Source of the DNA: an uncultured Bacilli bacterium
GTDB lineage: Bacteria > Bacillota_I > Bacilli_A > RF39 > UBA660
Length of the DNA stretch: 18,061 nucleotides
Direction of reading: 5' to 3'
Assembly (NCBI GenBank): GCA_910583685.1
Contig: CAJTXY010000025.1
Coordinates: forward strand, 1 to 18,061
The notes under the pieces were generated by a model. The model did no database searches. It saw nothing but the letters and a program-made list of their open reading frames with translations, and was not told the DNA's origin. The position numbers were made by a program, and so were the translations under genes. This document shows positions 1 to 7,166 of the stretch, piece after piece; position 1 is the stretch's first letter, and each line of letters starts with the position of its first letter.

Positions 1-60
1 ACTATAAATGTGCTTATGATATAGAATTAAAATATAAATAAAATGGTGCGGTTGAGATTT

Positions 61-109
61 TAAAAAAGAAAAAGGTTCTATCTTTTGGGTTTTGTTGATA
101 GAACCTTTT
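61..109 (-). terminator. Intrinsic terminator of the amidoligase-like gene
   Basis: Minus-strand arms at 109-97 and 82-70 form a perfect 13-bp stem (AAAAGGTTCTATC / GATAGAACCTTTT) with a 14-nt loop. It continues into a T-rich tract on the minus strand (CTTTTTCTTTTTT). The TAG stop of the gene (80-78) lies inside the 3' arm, so the last codons double as terminator. Confidence 0.9.
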
Positions 110-1001
110 CATATTGTGTCATAAAATCATTGGTATCTTCACTACTTGTTGCAATGGTTGTTACAAGATTTTCGAATCTTTTATAGTGTTCTTCTTCACT
201 TCGATAATCATACCAATACTGTTTCATTTTTAACTCTTGATCAATTTCTTTTGTTAATTTTTCGATATCAAATTTTTCTTCTTCTATAGCATTTACTAGT
301 TTTAAGGAAAAATTGATATTGTTTTGAATTGTTTTCTTATCTAATGTTCCATTAGGGTATCTAATTTCCATGCGGCTATTCAGCTTATAATCCTGAAGAC
401 TAATACCATCTCTTCTTACAAAAGTAGCACGTCCACGGTATAATAAGTCGTACATATAATCATTATCTTCATTAAAATTAATTTTTCCTACTTTGCAAAT
501 TAAATCATTCCTTATTGGTCTTGCATATTTATATCTTTCTTTTCTTCTTCCATAACTATCGCCCATATAGAAAAATTCCATTTCTTTTTCATAGTCTGCT
601 ACTAATTTTGCAAGAGATTCCATAAAAACATTTTTCTTTTTGACTGGTTTTAAGTTAATGCTTATTTGATTACTGCATCTGTCATTTATCGTTGCTTTAT
701 TTTCTATAAGTTGATTGCATATTTCTTCTATTTCTACCCAGTCTATTTTTTTATTTTGATAGAGTCTAGAGGAAATTTCCCCACCATAGATTGTGTCTCC
801 TTTTTCCTCAGATACTGTTGCATCTTTATCAAGATAATTTCTATCATAGACTGTATCCGATGTTTTATGATCCAATAAAAATTCTATTGGTATCTTTGTT
901 TTTTGAAATGATTTAGCTAATTTCTGTAATGATGCATTTACAAATTCCAACTCATTTCCATAAGGATATTTATCTAGTCCTATATCATACCTGTAAGCCA
1001 T
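78..1001 (-). CDS. Amidoligase-like protein (putative ATP-grasp-like/COOH-NH2 ligase fold)
   Basis: 307-residue soluble protein with no signal peptide or membrane segment. The N-terminus has YGNELEF (about 14-20), like the G-x-E-x-E opening of the putative amidoligase family (PF12224-type). It is followed by a D-rich stretch near residue 58-60 and GGEISS (73-78), resembling the family's conserved 'gvElvSP' block. The block CSNQISIN (109-116) sits where family members usually have a His-x-His motif, so that motif is not conserved here. Family members are predicted to form amide bonds, but substrates are mostly unknown. The start has a purine-rich SD (AAGGAAGG) upstream, and the gene has its own promoter and a terminator overlapping its last codons. 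The family assignment rests on motif pattern only and is moderate. The alternative is an unrelated hypothetical protein. Confidence 0.55.
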   Translation of the reverse strand: MAYRYDIGLDKYPYGNELEFVNASLQKLAKSFQKTKIPIEFLLDHKTSDTVYDRNYLDKDATVSEEKGDTIYGGEISSRLYQNKKIDWVEIEEICNQLIENKATINDRCSNQISINLKPVKKKNVFMESLAKLVADYEKEMEFFYMGDSYGRRKERYKYARPIRNDLICKVGKINFNEDNDYMYDLLYRGRATFVRRDGISLQDYKLNSRMEIRYPNGTLDKKTIQNNINFSLKLVNAIEEEKFDIEKLTKEIDQELKMKQYWYDYRSEEEHYKRFENLVTTIATSSEDTNDFMTQYEKVLSTKPKR

Positions 1002-1030
1002 TTTCTTTTCCCTTCCTTTCCTGGAAAGAT

Positions 1031-1058
1031 ATTATAAATTCTTTTTGGAATTTTGCAA
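1031..1058 (-). promoter_or_regulatory. Sigma-A-type promoter for the amidoligase-like gene
   Basis: On the minus strand TTGCAA (1058-1053) is followed after 16 nt by a consensus TATAAT (1036-1031). A start near 1024 would leave a short leader of about 22 nt holding the SD. The box sits entirely in the 58-nt gap after the rel stop codon. Confidence 0.7.
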
Positions 1059-1059
1059 C

Positions 1060-2511
1060 TTATTTTTTCATTGGTGCTTTAAATTCTTTTATTTTCTGCT
1101 TGGCATAGCTGGTTTTAACGATATTTTCCCAACCTGTTTTTAGCCCAACTACATCTGTATTGGTTACCACTTTTACTCGATCTTGATTTTTCAATTTATA
1201 GTCTAGTGACACGTCCTCTCCGTTTACAGTAGCACTGGTTAAATAGGGTGCTTTATCGCTATCTATTCTATAAGCAAAGTCTATAGGTGATGCATCAATT
1301 GGTAGTTCTATAACTTCTCCTGTTTGGTCATAGACATGAATATGATTGGCAAATAGTTCTGCTTTTAGGCAGTCTACAAAAGCTTGATTACTTTCTATTG
1401 ACTCATTTGCATCGATTAAATAGCTGTAGAATTGACTTTTCTTCTCTAGTTCTTCTTGCATATAATGTTTGGCATTTTGGCCATAAAATTCCCAATAAGC
1501 AGCAAGACCCTTGGCTGCAATTTTATGCATTCGTTCCGTTCTAATTTGAGCCTGAATATGTCTTCCTTCTAATCCAAATACTGTGGTATGAAGGGACTGG
1601 TAAAGATTTGTTTTAGGATTACATATATAGTCTTTCATTCTGTTAGGGACTGGCCTAAATTCCCGATGAATCACGCCTAGACTTTGATAACACTTTGAAA
1701 AGTCTTCTACTACTATTTTTAAAGCTAGGAGATCATTCATTTTGACTAAGTTACAGTTTGCTTCTAAATATTTTGAAATTCCATAAATGCTTTTTATTCG
1801 TGGGGTGATTTCACTGTTAATCCCTTCTTTTTTTAGAGCATTTTTAATAATTTGTGACATTTCCTCTAAACATTTTTTACTTTCCTCTTCTATTTTGTCT
1901 CTTGTTTCTTTTGCATATTTATAAATATCTGGTTCCAAATACATAAGAGATAAGTCACGTAGCTCTACTTGCGTTTCATTATCCCCTAAGTAGTTGGCTA
2001 TATGTACCATAATATCCATTGTTTCTTGCGCATTTTCTACTTGCTTTTCCCTTTTTTTAAATCCAAGTGTTCTCATATTATGGGTACGATCTGCTAGTTT
2101 TATTTGATGAATTCTAACATCTGTTTTGATTCCTGTTACTAGTTTTCTAATATTAGCCATATTTTGTTCTTGCTTGGTAGAGTAATTTAATCTACTGATT
2201 TTAGAAACGCCATCTGTTAGTATTGCTATATCTTCATTATACTCTCTTGCTATGTCTTCTTTAGTGATATATGTATCTTCAATGGTATCATGTAAAAGAC
2301 AGGCACAAATGGTATCTCTATCTGCAAACCTGCTAGCTTCTAAATACGCCACATATAAAGGATGGGATATATATGGTTCTCCACTTTGTCTACGAGCTCC
2401 ACTATGCAGACTTTCTGCATCTTTATAAGCACGCATAATCATCTTAACATCTTCTTCGTTGGTATAAGTATTTACTAACATCATTAAATCTTCAATCGTT
2501 GGGTTTTTCAT
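1060..2511 (-). CDS. rel: Short Rel/RSH protein: intact (p)ppGpp hydrolase domain, altered synthetase domain, TGS, no C-terminal regulatory domains
   Basis: RelA/SpoT-homolog of 483 residues, against roughly 700-750 for full-length Rel. The HD hydrolase domain comes first: R40/R41, SGEPYISHP with H50, HDTIED (H74 D75 E78 D79) and ADRTHNMRT (D141, N145). All residues known to be needed for pppGpp hydrolysis appear present. The synthetase domain follows: R238, K240, D260, the RMKD charge motif (291-294) and NLYQSLHTT (302-310). However, the usual E-I-Q-I-R-T motif reads QAQIRT, so the catalytic Mg-binding Glu (E323 in the S. equisimilis enzyme) is Q320. A TGS domain spans about 384-450, but its conserved tRNA-contacting His (usually Y-x-I-H) is D417. 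The protein stops soon after, so the helical, zinc-finger/RIS and ACT domains are absent. I infer a hydrolase-biased enzyme. The start has a strong SD (AAGGAGG, 6-nt spacer). It sits behind a hairpin leader. Confidence 0.9.
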   Translation of the reverse strand: MKNPTIEDLMMLVNTYTNEEDVKMIMRAYKDAESLHSGARRQSGEPYISHPLYVAYLEASRFADRDTICACLLHDTIEDTYITKEDIAREYNEDIAILTDGVSKISRLNYSTKQEQNMANIRKLVTGIKTDVRIHQIKLADRTHNMRTLGFKKREKQVENAQETMDIMVHIANYLGDNETQVELRDLSLMYLEPDIYKYAKETRDKIEEESKKCLEEMSQIIKNALKKEGINSEITPRIKSIYGISKYLEANCNLVKMNDLLALKIVVEDFSKCYQSLGVIHREFRPVPNRMKDYICNPKTNLYQSLHTTVFGLEGRHIQAQIRTERMHKIAAKGLAAYWEFYGQNAKHYMQEELEKKSQFYSYLIDANESIESNQAFVDCLKAELFANHIHVYDQTGEVIELPIDASPIDFAYRIDSDKAPYLTSATVNGEDVSLDYKLKNQDRVKVVTNTDVVGLKTGWENIVKTSYAKQKIKEFKAPMKK

Positions 2512-2528
2512 TTTACTCCTCCTTATAG

Positions 2529-2574
2529 AAAAATGACAGTCTTAAGCTTTTTTGGGCCTAAAACCGTCATTTTT
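2529..2574 (-). promoter_or_regulatory. Large leader hairpin (terminator/attenuator-like) immediately upstream of rel RBS
   Basis: Minus-strand arms 2574-2559 and 2544-2529 form a 16-bp stem around a 14-nt loop, ending in five T. Two pairs are G-U wobbles only when read as minus-strand RNA (they would be A-C mismatches on the plus strand), which supports the minus orientation. Only four bases separate the hairpin from the rel SD (AAGGAGG at 2524-2518). No promoter can fit between them, so rel transcription must read through this hairpin. It begins at the TAA of the 30-codon leader ORF. Alternatives are a leaky terminator for the small ORF or an RNA stability/translation control element. Confidence 0.65.
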
Positions 2575-2666
2575 TAGTTTTTCTTTATTCCTTTTGGACA
2601 CAATAGGGGTGATAATGATATATTTTTTTGATATTTATTTTGATTTTTTATCATTACTACTGCCAT
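2574..2666 (-). CDS. 30-codon leader ORF upstream of rel
   Basis: ATG with a strong SD (GGAGG, 5-nt spacer) lies directly downstream of a good promoter and encodes 30 residues. The peptide starts MAVVMIKNQNKYQ, is rich in Lys/Asn/Gln, and has one Cys in LLCPKG near the C-terminus. Its TAA stop touches the 5' arm of the rel leader hairpin. I recognise no family. The position (promoter, ORF, hairpin, rel) fits a leader peptide whose translation could affect the hairpin. There is no run of one diagnostic amino acid as in classical amino-acid attenuators. It could also be a free-standing small protein, or, because a radical SAM/SPASM gene lies just upstream, a modified-peptide precursor; the latter is speculative. 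Confidence 0.5.
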   Translation of the reverse strand: MAVVMIKNQNKYQKNISLSPLLCPKGIKKN

Positions 2667-2691
2667 AATTACCTCCAAAATAATTATATTA

Positions 2692-2719
2692 ATATTACCA
2701 CTTTTCTTTTAAATGTCAA
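2692..2719 (-). promoter_or_regulatory. Promoter for the leader ORF and rel
   Basis: The minus strand has consensus TTGACA (2719-2714), a 16-nt spacer and TAATAT (2697-2692). The -35 begins one base after the stop codon of the upstream radical SAM gene. It drives the 30-codon ORF and, by readthrough of the hairpin, rel. Confidence 0.75.
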
Positions 2720-3553
2720 TTATTTTTTGAATCTTTCTTTAAAAGTACAACTTTGACATAGTTCCTCGCAAGGGTGATGGTTTTCAAAACTTTTCTTCAG
2801 TGTATTTAATCTTGTTGAGGAAAGAATAGATGAAAAGCTTTGCTTATAAATATTTCCTAGATCAATAACACCTTGACTGTCTAGACAACAGGGTACGATT
2901 GTTCCATCTACTAAAATTGCAATTTGTGTTTTTAGAGCCATACAATATCCGTACGATTTGTACTTCGTCTTTTCTGGCCAATTAAATTTAAAATCTTTAT
3001 CCACATAAACTGTGGAAGCTAATTTAATGTTTTTCTCATTTTTTATTTTTTCCACAGTATTTGGGGAAAGATTGTAATATGATATTAAACTTTCTACGAT
3101 CTTTGCAGATTTTTCATCTAATTTATTTTCAGTTAATGTCCATAGTCTATAAATGATTATAATATCTTTTCTTATATCAGCTGTTGTTTTTAATATTTCT
3201 TCTATTATTTTATTATCTTTATATTCAGCGTGAAGAGAAATATTTAATTTTTTGACAGATTGGTGTTGATTTATTGTTTCTATCTGTTTTTTAAGAAAAA
3301 CTCCATTTGTTGTAATATTTACACGAAATGAGTAAAAATCAGTAAGTTCTAAGAGAGAGTCTAGTTCTTTGTGCAAAAGTGGTTCTCCTTTTACGTGCAA
3401 GTAAATGTTTTTAGTATAAGGTTTTATTTCCTTTAAGATATGCTCAAACTCTGTTACACTTATACTTCTTTTTTCTCTAGTATTTTTGCTGCAAAATGAA
3501 CAGGAAAGATTACACCGATTGGTAATTTCTATATATACTTTTTTAAATCTCAT
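2720..3553 (-). CDS. Radical SAM protein with SPASM-like C-terminal cluster motif
   Basis: 277 residues. The canonical radical SAM [4Fe-4S]/SAM motif C-x3-C-x2-C is C14-C18-C21 (RCNLSCSFC). 'HVKGEPLLH' (53-61) matches the SAM-binding GEP region. The C-terminal part has C204, C222-C223 (DGTIVPCCLD), C262, C266 and C269, the arrangement of a shortened SPASM/Twitch auxiliary cluster domain. Such enzymes often mature peptides or act on unknown metabolites; the substrate cannot be read from this sequence. The ATG begins one base after the uvrB TAA (TAA-T-ATG) without a good SD, so translation is probably coupled to uvrB. A new promoter starts right after its stop. Confidence 0.85.
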   Translation of the reverse strand: MRFKKVYIEITNRCNLSCSFCSKNTREKRSISVTEFEHILKEIKPYTKNIYLHVKGEPLLHKELDSLLELTDFYSFRVNITTNGVFLKKQIETINQHQSVKKLNISLHAEYKDNKIIEEILKTTADIRKDIIIIYRLWTLTENKLDEKSAKIVESLISYYNLSPNTVEKIKNEKNIKLASTVYVDKDFKFNWPEKTKYKSYGYCMALKTQIAILVDGTIVPCCLDSQGVIDLGNIYKQSFSSILSSTRLNTLKKSFENHHPCEELCQSCTFKERFKK

Positions 3554-3554
3554 A

Positions 3555-5501
3555 TTATTCAGACTTCATTTCAAATAGGATGTCCCTTAGTTCCATTGCT
3601 CGTTCAAAGTCTAAGTTCTTTGCAGCTTCTCTCATTTCCTGTTCTACTTTTTCTATGGTTAGGGCAATCTCTTTCTTTGTCATTTTCTTCTTAGATGATG
3701 CTTTCTCATCTACATTGCTGATTACTTCTCTTATTTCCTTTTCTATTGTTTTTGGAGTAATGTTGTGTTCTTTGTTATATGCTTCTTGAATTTTTCTACG
3801 ACGAGCAGTTTCTTCCATCGCTTGGCGCATACTATCCGTTACTTTATCTCCATACATAATAACATGGCCTTTGGCATTTCTAGCACAGCGTCCAATGGTT
3901 TGGATTAAGCTTCGATTGCTTCGTAGGAAGCCTTCTTTATCGGCATCTAATATGGCAATCAGAGAAACTTCTGGGATGTCAATTCCTTCCCGTAGCAAGT
4001 TAATTCCAACTACAACGTCGTATTTTCCAGCTCTCAAGTCGTGGATAATTTTTAGTCTTTGCAAAGTTTTTACTTCTGCGTGTAAGTAGGCAACTTTGAT
4101 ATCTAGTTCTTTTAAGTAGTTTGTTAACTCTTCCGCCATACGTATGGTAAGCGTTGTTACTAGGGTTCTTTCATTTAACTCGATTCGCCTGTTAATCTCT
4201 CCTACTAAGTCATCAATTTGCCCTTCTGTTTTTCTCACTTCTACTGTTGGATCTAAAAGTCCCGTTGGACGAATGATTTGTTCAATAAATTTTCCACTAG
4301 TATGTTCTAGTTCATAGTCACCAGGGGTTGCCGAAACATAAATTGCTTGATTGATCTTTTTTTCGAACTCCTCAAACTTTAATGGTCTATTGTCTAGGGC
4401 ACTTGGAAGTCGGAAACCAAAATCTACTAAATTCATTTTCCGAGCACGATCTCCATTGTACATTCCTCTTACCTGTGGAAGTGTAACGTGGGATTCATCT
4501 ACTACAAGTAGGTAATCATCTGGAAAGAAATCCATCAGAGTTGTTGGCGTTTCTCCTGGTTGTCGTCCTGCCATTGGAGCAGAATAGTTTTCAATTCCAG
4601 AGCAAAATCCTGTTTCTTCCATCATTTCAATGTCATAGTTTGTTCTTTGCTCTAGACGTTCTGCTGGTAACAACTTATTGTTTTCTCTAAAATACTCTAA
4701 GCGACTTTTCAATTCTTTTTGAATTCTAATAATAGCATCCTTTAGTTTATCATCGCTTACAACGAAGTGGCTTGCAGGAAAGAGACTAATTGTTTTTTTA
4801 TTTGAAATGATAGCGCCTGTTAGAGTATCGATCTCACTAATTCTATCAATTTCGCTACCAAAAAACTCGATTCGATATCCTGTTGTGTTTTGGTATGCTG
4901 GAATAATTTCTAAAATATCGCCACGAACTCTAAAGGTTCCACGTTTAAAATCCATATCATTTCTCTCATATAACATATCAACAAGTTTCGTAAGCACTTG
5001 GTTTCTTTCTACTTCATCTCCTACATTTAAGGTTAACATTTTGTTTTTATATTCTTCTACTTCTCCAATACCATAGATACAGGAAACACTGGCAACTACA
5101 ATAACATCTCTGCTAGATAAGAGACTACTTGTTGCACGATGCCTCAGTTCATCAATTTCATCATTGATGGAAGAGTCTTTTTCAATATATGTATCGGTAG
5201 ATGGTACATAGGCTTCTGGTTGATAATAGTCATAGTAGGAAACAAAGTATTCTACTCGGTTTTCGGGGAATATCTCACGGAGCTCCGAGTACAGTTGCCC
5301 AGCAAGTGTCTTATTATGGGCTAGAACAAGTGTTGGTTTATTTGTTTTTGCAATTACATTGGCGATGGTAAAGGTCTTTCCCGTCCCCGTTGCTCCTAGT
5401 AAAACTTGTTCTTTTTTTCCTTCCTCAATCCCCCTCACCAGGGCATCTATCGCTTTTGGTTGGTCTCCAGATGGATTAAATTTTGATACTAACTTAAACA
5501 T
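3555..5501 (-). CDS. uvrB: UvrB, excinuclease ABC subunit B
   Basis: DNA-damage recognition helicase-like subunit of the UvrABC nucleotide excision repair system (works with UvrA and UvrC, neither in this window). Recognisable parts are the N-terminal FNPSGDQPKAI and Walker A GATGTGKT (about 36-43). The tyrosine-rich beta-hairpin that clamps DNA (YYDYYQPEAYVP) and the Walker B DESH also stand out. Further on come VSATPGDYE, the motif V/VI region (LREGIDIPE, QTIGRCARN) and the C-terminal UVR motif that binds UvrC. I prefer ATG 5501 (protein MFKLVSKFNP, 648 aa) to the in-frame ATG 12 bases upstream. The upstream ATG overlaps the SD itself (GAGG, 6-nt spacer to 5501), and UvrB proteins typically begin just before F-x-P-x-GDQP. 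No clear LexA box was found upstream. Confidence 0.98.
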   Translation of the reverse strand: MFKLVSKFNPSGDQPKAIDALVRGIEEGKKEQVLLGATGTGKTFTIANVIAKTNKPTLVLAHNKTLAGQLYSELREIFPENRVEYFVSYYDYYQPEAYVPSTDTYIEKDSSINDEIDELRHRATSSLLSSRDVIVVASVSCIYGIGEVEEYKNKMLTLNVGDEVERNQVLTKLVDMLYERNDMDFKRGTFRVRGDILEIIPAYQNTTGYRIEFFGSEIDRISEIDTLTGAIISNKKTISLFPASHFVVSDDKLKDAIIRIQKELKSRLEYFRENNKLLPAERLEQRTNYDIEMMEETGFCSGIENYSAPMAGRQPGETPTTLMDFFPDDYLLVVDESHVTLPQVRGMYNGDRARKMNLVDFGFRLPSALDNRPLKFEEFEKKINQAIYVSATPGDYELEHTSGKFIEQIIRPTGLLDPTVEVRKTEGQIDDLVGEINRRIELNERTLVTTLTIRMAEELTNYLKELDIKVAYLHAEVKTLQRLKIIHDLRAGKYDVVVGINLLREGIDIPEVSLIAILDADKEGFLRSNRSLIQTIGRCARNAKGHVIMYGDKVTDSMRQAMEETARRRKIQEAYNKEHNITPKTIEKEIREVISNVDEKASSKKKMTKKEIALTIEKVEQEMREAAKNLDFERAMELRDILFEMKSE

Positions 5502-5596
5502 TTTTAACCTCATTTCTGTGCAGTTTGATTATTAATTTGTGGAAAAGTTCGTGTAATTTTCTAGCTTATGTCCATAAATACCTATACACGAATTTC

Positions 5597-5657
5597 TATG
5601 AGTAAAAGTCACAAACTTCATTTTGATTTAAACTTATTGAATAGAAATTTACTCATA
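5597..5657. repeat. Inverted repeat in uvrB leader with pseudoknot potential
   Basis: TATGAGTAAA (5597-5606) and TTTACTCATA (5648-5657) are exact reverse complements separated by 41 nt. The adjoining AATTTCTA-type bases are also mirrored (ATAGAAATT at 5641-5649 against AATTTCTAT at 5591-5599). In the uvrB leader RNA the hairpin loop could therefore pair with sequence just downstream, as in an H-type pseudoknot. Confidence 0.45.
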
Positions 5658-5658
5658 T

Positions 5659-5687
5659 ATTTTAGCATTTTTATAGTAGACAAACAA
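5659..5687 (-). promoter_or_regulatory. Likely uvrB promoter with extended -10
   Basis: The minus strand has TTGTTT (5687-5682), a 17-nt spacer and TAAAAT (5664-5659), with a TGC extension just before the -10. The predicted start is near 5652, giving a 150-nt leader that contains the TATGAGTAAA/TTTACTCATA inverted repeat. Confidence 0.5.
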
Positions 5688-5801
5688 TATTTTCACGTGA
5701 ATTACTGATCAAACACTAATTTCTTCTATCATCATTATTTAGTATTGCTATTATTTTCTGATTTATATACTATATTTATTAATTATATAAGGGAGATGTA
5801 A

Positions 5802-5861
5802 ATGAGCGGAAAAGTTGGCTTTATACCAGTTGAAAGTGAAAATATACTTACAGAAGAGTAG
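5802..5861 (+). CDS. Possible 19-residue peptide ORF
   Basis: ATG preceded by AAGGGAG (about 6-nt spacer) encodes MSGKVGFIPVESENILTEE and ends with TAG followed directly by TAA. Weak promoter-like boxes lie upstream (TTGCTA 5745-5750, TATACT 5766-5771, spacer only 15). A small hairpin plus T-run follows at 5883-5905. I recognise no family. It may be a small protein, a relic of a larger gene, or chance. Confidence 0.25.
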   Translation: MSGKVGFIPVESENILTEE

Positions 5862-5941
5862 TAAGAATTTGTAAATAGATGTAAGTATTATGAGTATACT
5901 TTTTTATAATGCAGACTCCTCCTTACTAAATAACTCTTCTG
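5851..5941. repeat. Imperfect inverted repeat, 91 bp end to end
   Basis: CAGAAGAGT-AGTAAG (5851-5865) is the reverse complement of 5922-5941 except for a 5-base insertion (CTTACT-aaata-ACTCTTCTG). The arms enclose the 5883-5905 hairpin. It could be a structured RNA 3' end or a decayed small mobile element; no target duplication is obvious. Confidence 0.4.
5883..5905 (+). terminator. Weak terminator-like hairpin after the 19-codon ORF
   Basis: AAGTAT (5883-5888) and ATACTT (5896-5901) with a 7-nt loop run into TTTTTT (5900-5905). It is A/T-only apart from one G-C pair, so a weak signal. Confidence 0.3.
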
Positions 5942-5953
5942 TTTCAAAAGGAT

Positions 5954-5988
5954 AAAAAAATTGATAGTCTGTTTCTATCAATTTTTTT
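5954..5988. terminator. Bidirectional intrinsic terminator of the ftsEX-M23 operon
   Basis: A perfect 14-bp inverted repeat (A7-TTGATAG at 5954-5967, CTATCAA-T7 at 5975-5988) with a 7-nt loop ends in T-runs on both strands. It lies two bases beyond the stop codon of the M23 gene on the minus strand. Confidence 0.93.
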
Positions 5989-5990
5989 CT

Positions 5991-7166
5991 TTATCTATTG
6001 CTCCAACGAGATGGGAAATTAACATATCTGCTTGGATTAATTGTACTTTTTTGATATTGTTTCCAAGTACAACCTCCACCTTCTGATTTCCAATCACAAG
6101 AAGTTATTTCTAGATGTAGATGTGGACCTGTTGAGTTTCCGGTTGATCCCATTAGTCCCAGCATTGTAGAAGAGGTTACATATTGTCCTACACTTACATA
6201 CCAGGCTCTCATATGTGCATAAGTTGAATAAATGTATGTTCCATTTACATTATGCCTTATTTTTATTACCAATGCTCCATCTCGATCAAGGTATTTTGCA
6301 GTTACTAGACCATCTGCAATTGGGTAAATTGGAATCGCTTTATTACTACTTGATAAATCTACTCCCATATGACCTCCATAGCCACCGTAACCACCAGTTA
6401 CATAGCCATTCTCCATTGGGCGATAGAAACCATTAGTACTTGGAAGCGATTGTCCTGAATTTTGGTTTACTCTATAGATACAAGCACTTACAGATTCAGT
6501 TCTGCCACAACCTATTCCCTTTAAATAAGAAATTTGTTGTTTTGCACTTTTAATTTGTTCTTCTAGTTTTGGCATTCCTACTTTTACATTAGCAGTATCT
6601 GCATCGATTCTCTCTTTTTCTGATTGAAGGGATTTTTTTAATGTATCTAGTTCCGCCTTTTTATTTGCCAATGTTTCTTTTTGAGTTTTATTTTTCTCAA
6701 TTAGGGCTTTTAATTCTTTCATTACCTGATCATTATATTCAGTTAATTGTTCTACTACAGACATCCTATATATCATATCTGTAATACTTGTAGATCCAAA
6801 AGCATATTCTAAGTAAGCATTATCGCCATTGGCAATTTGATAATACTCCATTATTTTTTTACTTTCTTCCTTTTTAGCCACTATTTCTGATTCGCTCTTT
6901 TTTATTTCTTGTTCTAAAGCTGCAATATCGGCTTCCGCTTGCTTTATCTGTACTTCAATGTTTGCTATTTTCTTCTTAATCTCAGCAACTTCGGCATCAT
7001 TTTTCGCAATTTTATCTTTTTTGGCTTGTAATTCACTTGTATACTTATTTACTTCTGCTTCAAATTCTGCGATAGTCTGTGCTGCTGCTTTGGTTTCTAT
7101 GGGTAGTGAAAACATTGTTACACTGACTACTACAATACTAAATAAGGCAATATACTTTTTCTTCAT
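5991..7166 (-). CDS. Secreted coiled-coil M23 (LytM) peptidoglycan hydrolase, PcsB/EnvC-like
   Basis: 391 residues. The N-terminal signal peptide (MKKKYIALFSIVVVSVTMFS, cleavage probably after the Ala cluster near 28-30) is followed by two long Lys/Glu-rich coiled-coil segments (about 32-108 and 145-215). A C-terminal LytM domain then carries a complete zinc site: H266-x3-D270, H318 (YAHM) and H349-x-H351 (GPHLHLEI). The layout is that of PcsB/EnvC-type hydrolases or activators, which FtsEX switches on at the division site. The gene order supports this: its ATG overlaps the ftsX TAA (TAATG). Four cysteines occur in two pairs (C220/C229 before the catalytic domain, C357/C366 after HLH), possibly disulfides in the exported protein. 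With the full zinc site I expect catalytic activity, unlike degenerate EnvC. Confidence 0.93.
   Translation of the reverse strand: MKKKYIALFSIVVVSVTMFSLPIETKAAAQTIAEFEAEVNKYTSELQAKKDKIAKNDAEVAEIKKKIANIEVQIKQAEADIAALEQEIKKSESEIVAKKEESKKIMEYYQIANGDNAYLEYAFGSTSITDMIYRMSVVEQLTEYNDQVMKELKALIEKNKTQKETLANKKAELDTLKKSLQSEKERIDADTANVKVGMPKLEEQIKSAKQQISYLKGIGCGRTESVSACIYRVNQNSGQSLPSTNGFYRPMENGYVTGGYGGYGGHMGVDLSSSNKAIPIYPIADGLVTAKYLDRDGALVIKIRHNVNGTYIYSTYAHMRAWYVSVGQYVTSSTMLGLMGSTGNSTGPHLHLEITSCDWKSEGGGCTWKQYQKSTINPSRYVNFPSRWSNR

Larger units (their letters stand above)
5502..5990. other. 490-base stretch without a clear gene between uvrB and the M23/ftsEX operon
   Basis: Contents: the uvrB leader and promoter; inverted repeat TTCGTGTA (5548-5555) / TACACGAA (5585-5592); inverted repeat TATGAGTAAA / TTTACTCATA (5597-5657); a perfect 10-bp palindrome TTCACGTGAA (5692-5701); a 19-codon plus-strand ORF with SD (5802-5861); a larger imperfect inverted repeat (5851-5941) enclosing a small hairpin with a T-run; and the bidirectional terminator at 5954-5988. 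I see no tRNA, rRNA or known riboswitch. Confidence 0.6.

Noticed and set aside
1..60. Possible feature at the left edge
   Set aside because: AT-rich bases beyond the amidoligase terminator with no ORF or clear motif.
1060..2511. Frameshift as the cause of the short Rel
   Set aside because: The reading frame ends just after a normal TGS domain, in a Lys-rich tail, and is followed within 60 bases by a promoter and another gene; no leftover ACT or RIS coding remains.
5502..5592. LexA/DinR operator upstream of uvrB
   Set aside because: CGAAC occurs once, but the mirrored GTTCG half at the required 4-base spacing is missing; the TTCGTGTA/TACACGAA pair is too far apart.
5532..5621. 29-codon minus-strand ORF in the uvrB leader
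   Set aside because: No SD before the ATG and no recognisable sequence; consistent with chance in AT-rich DNA.
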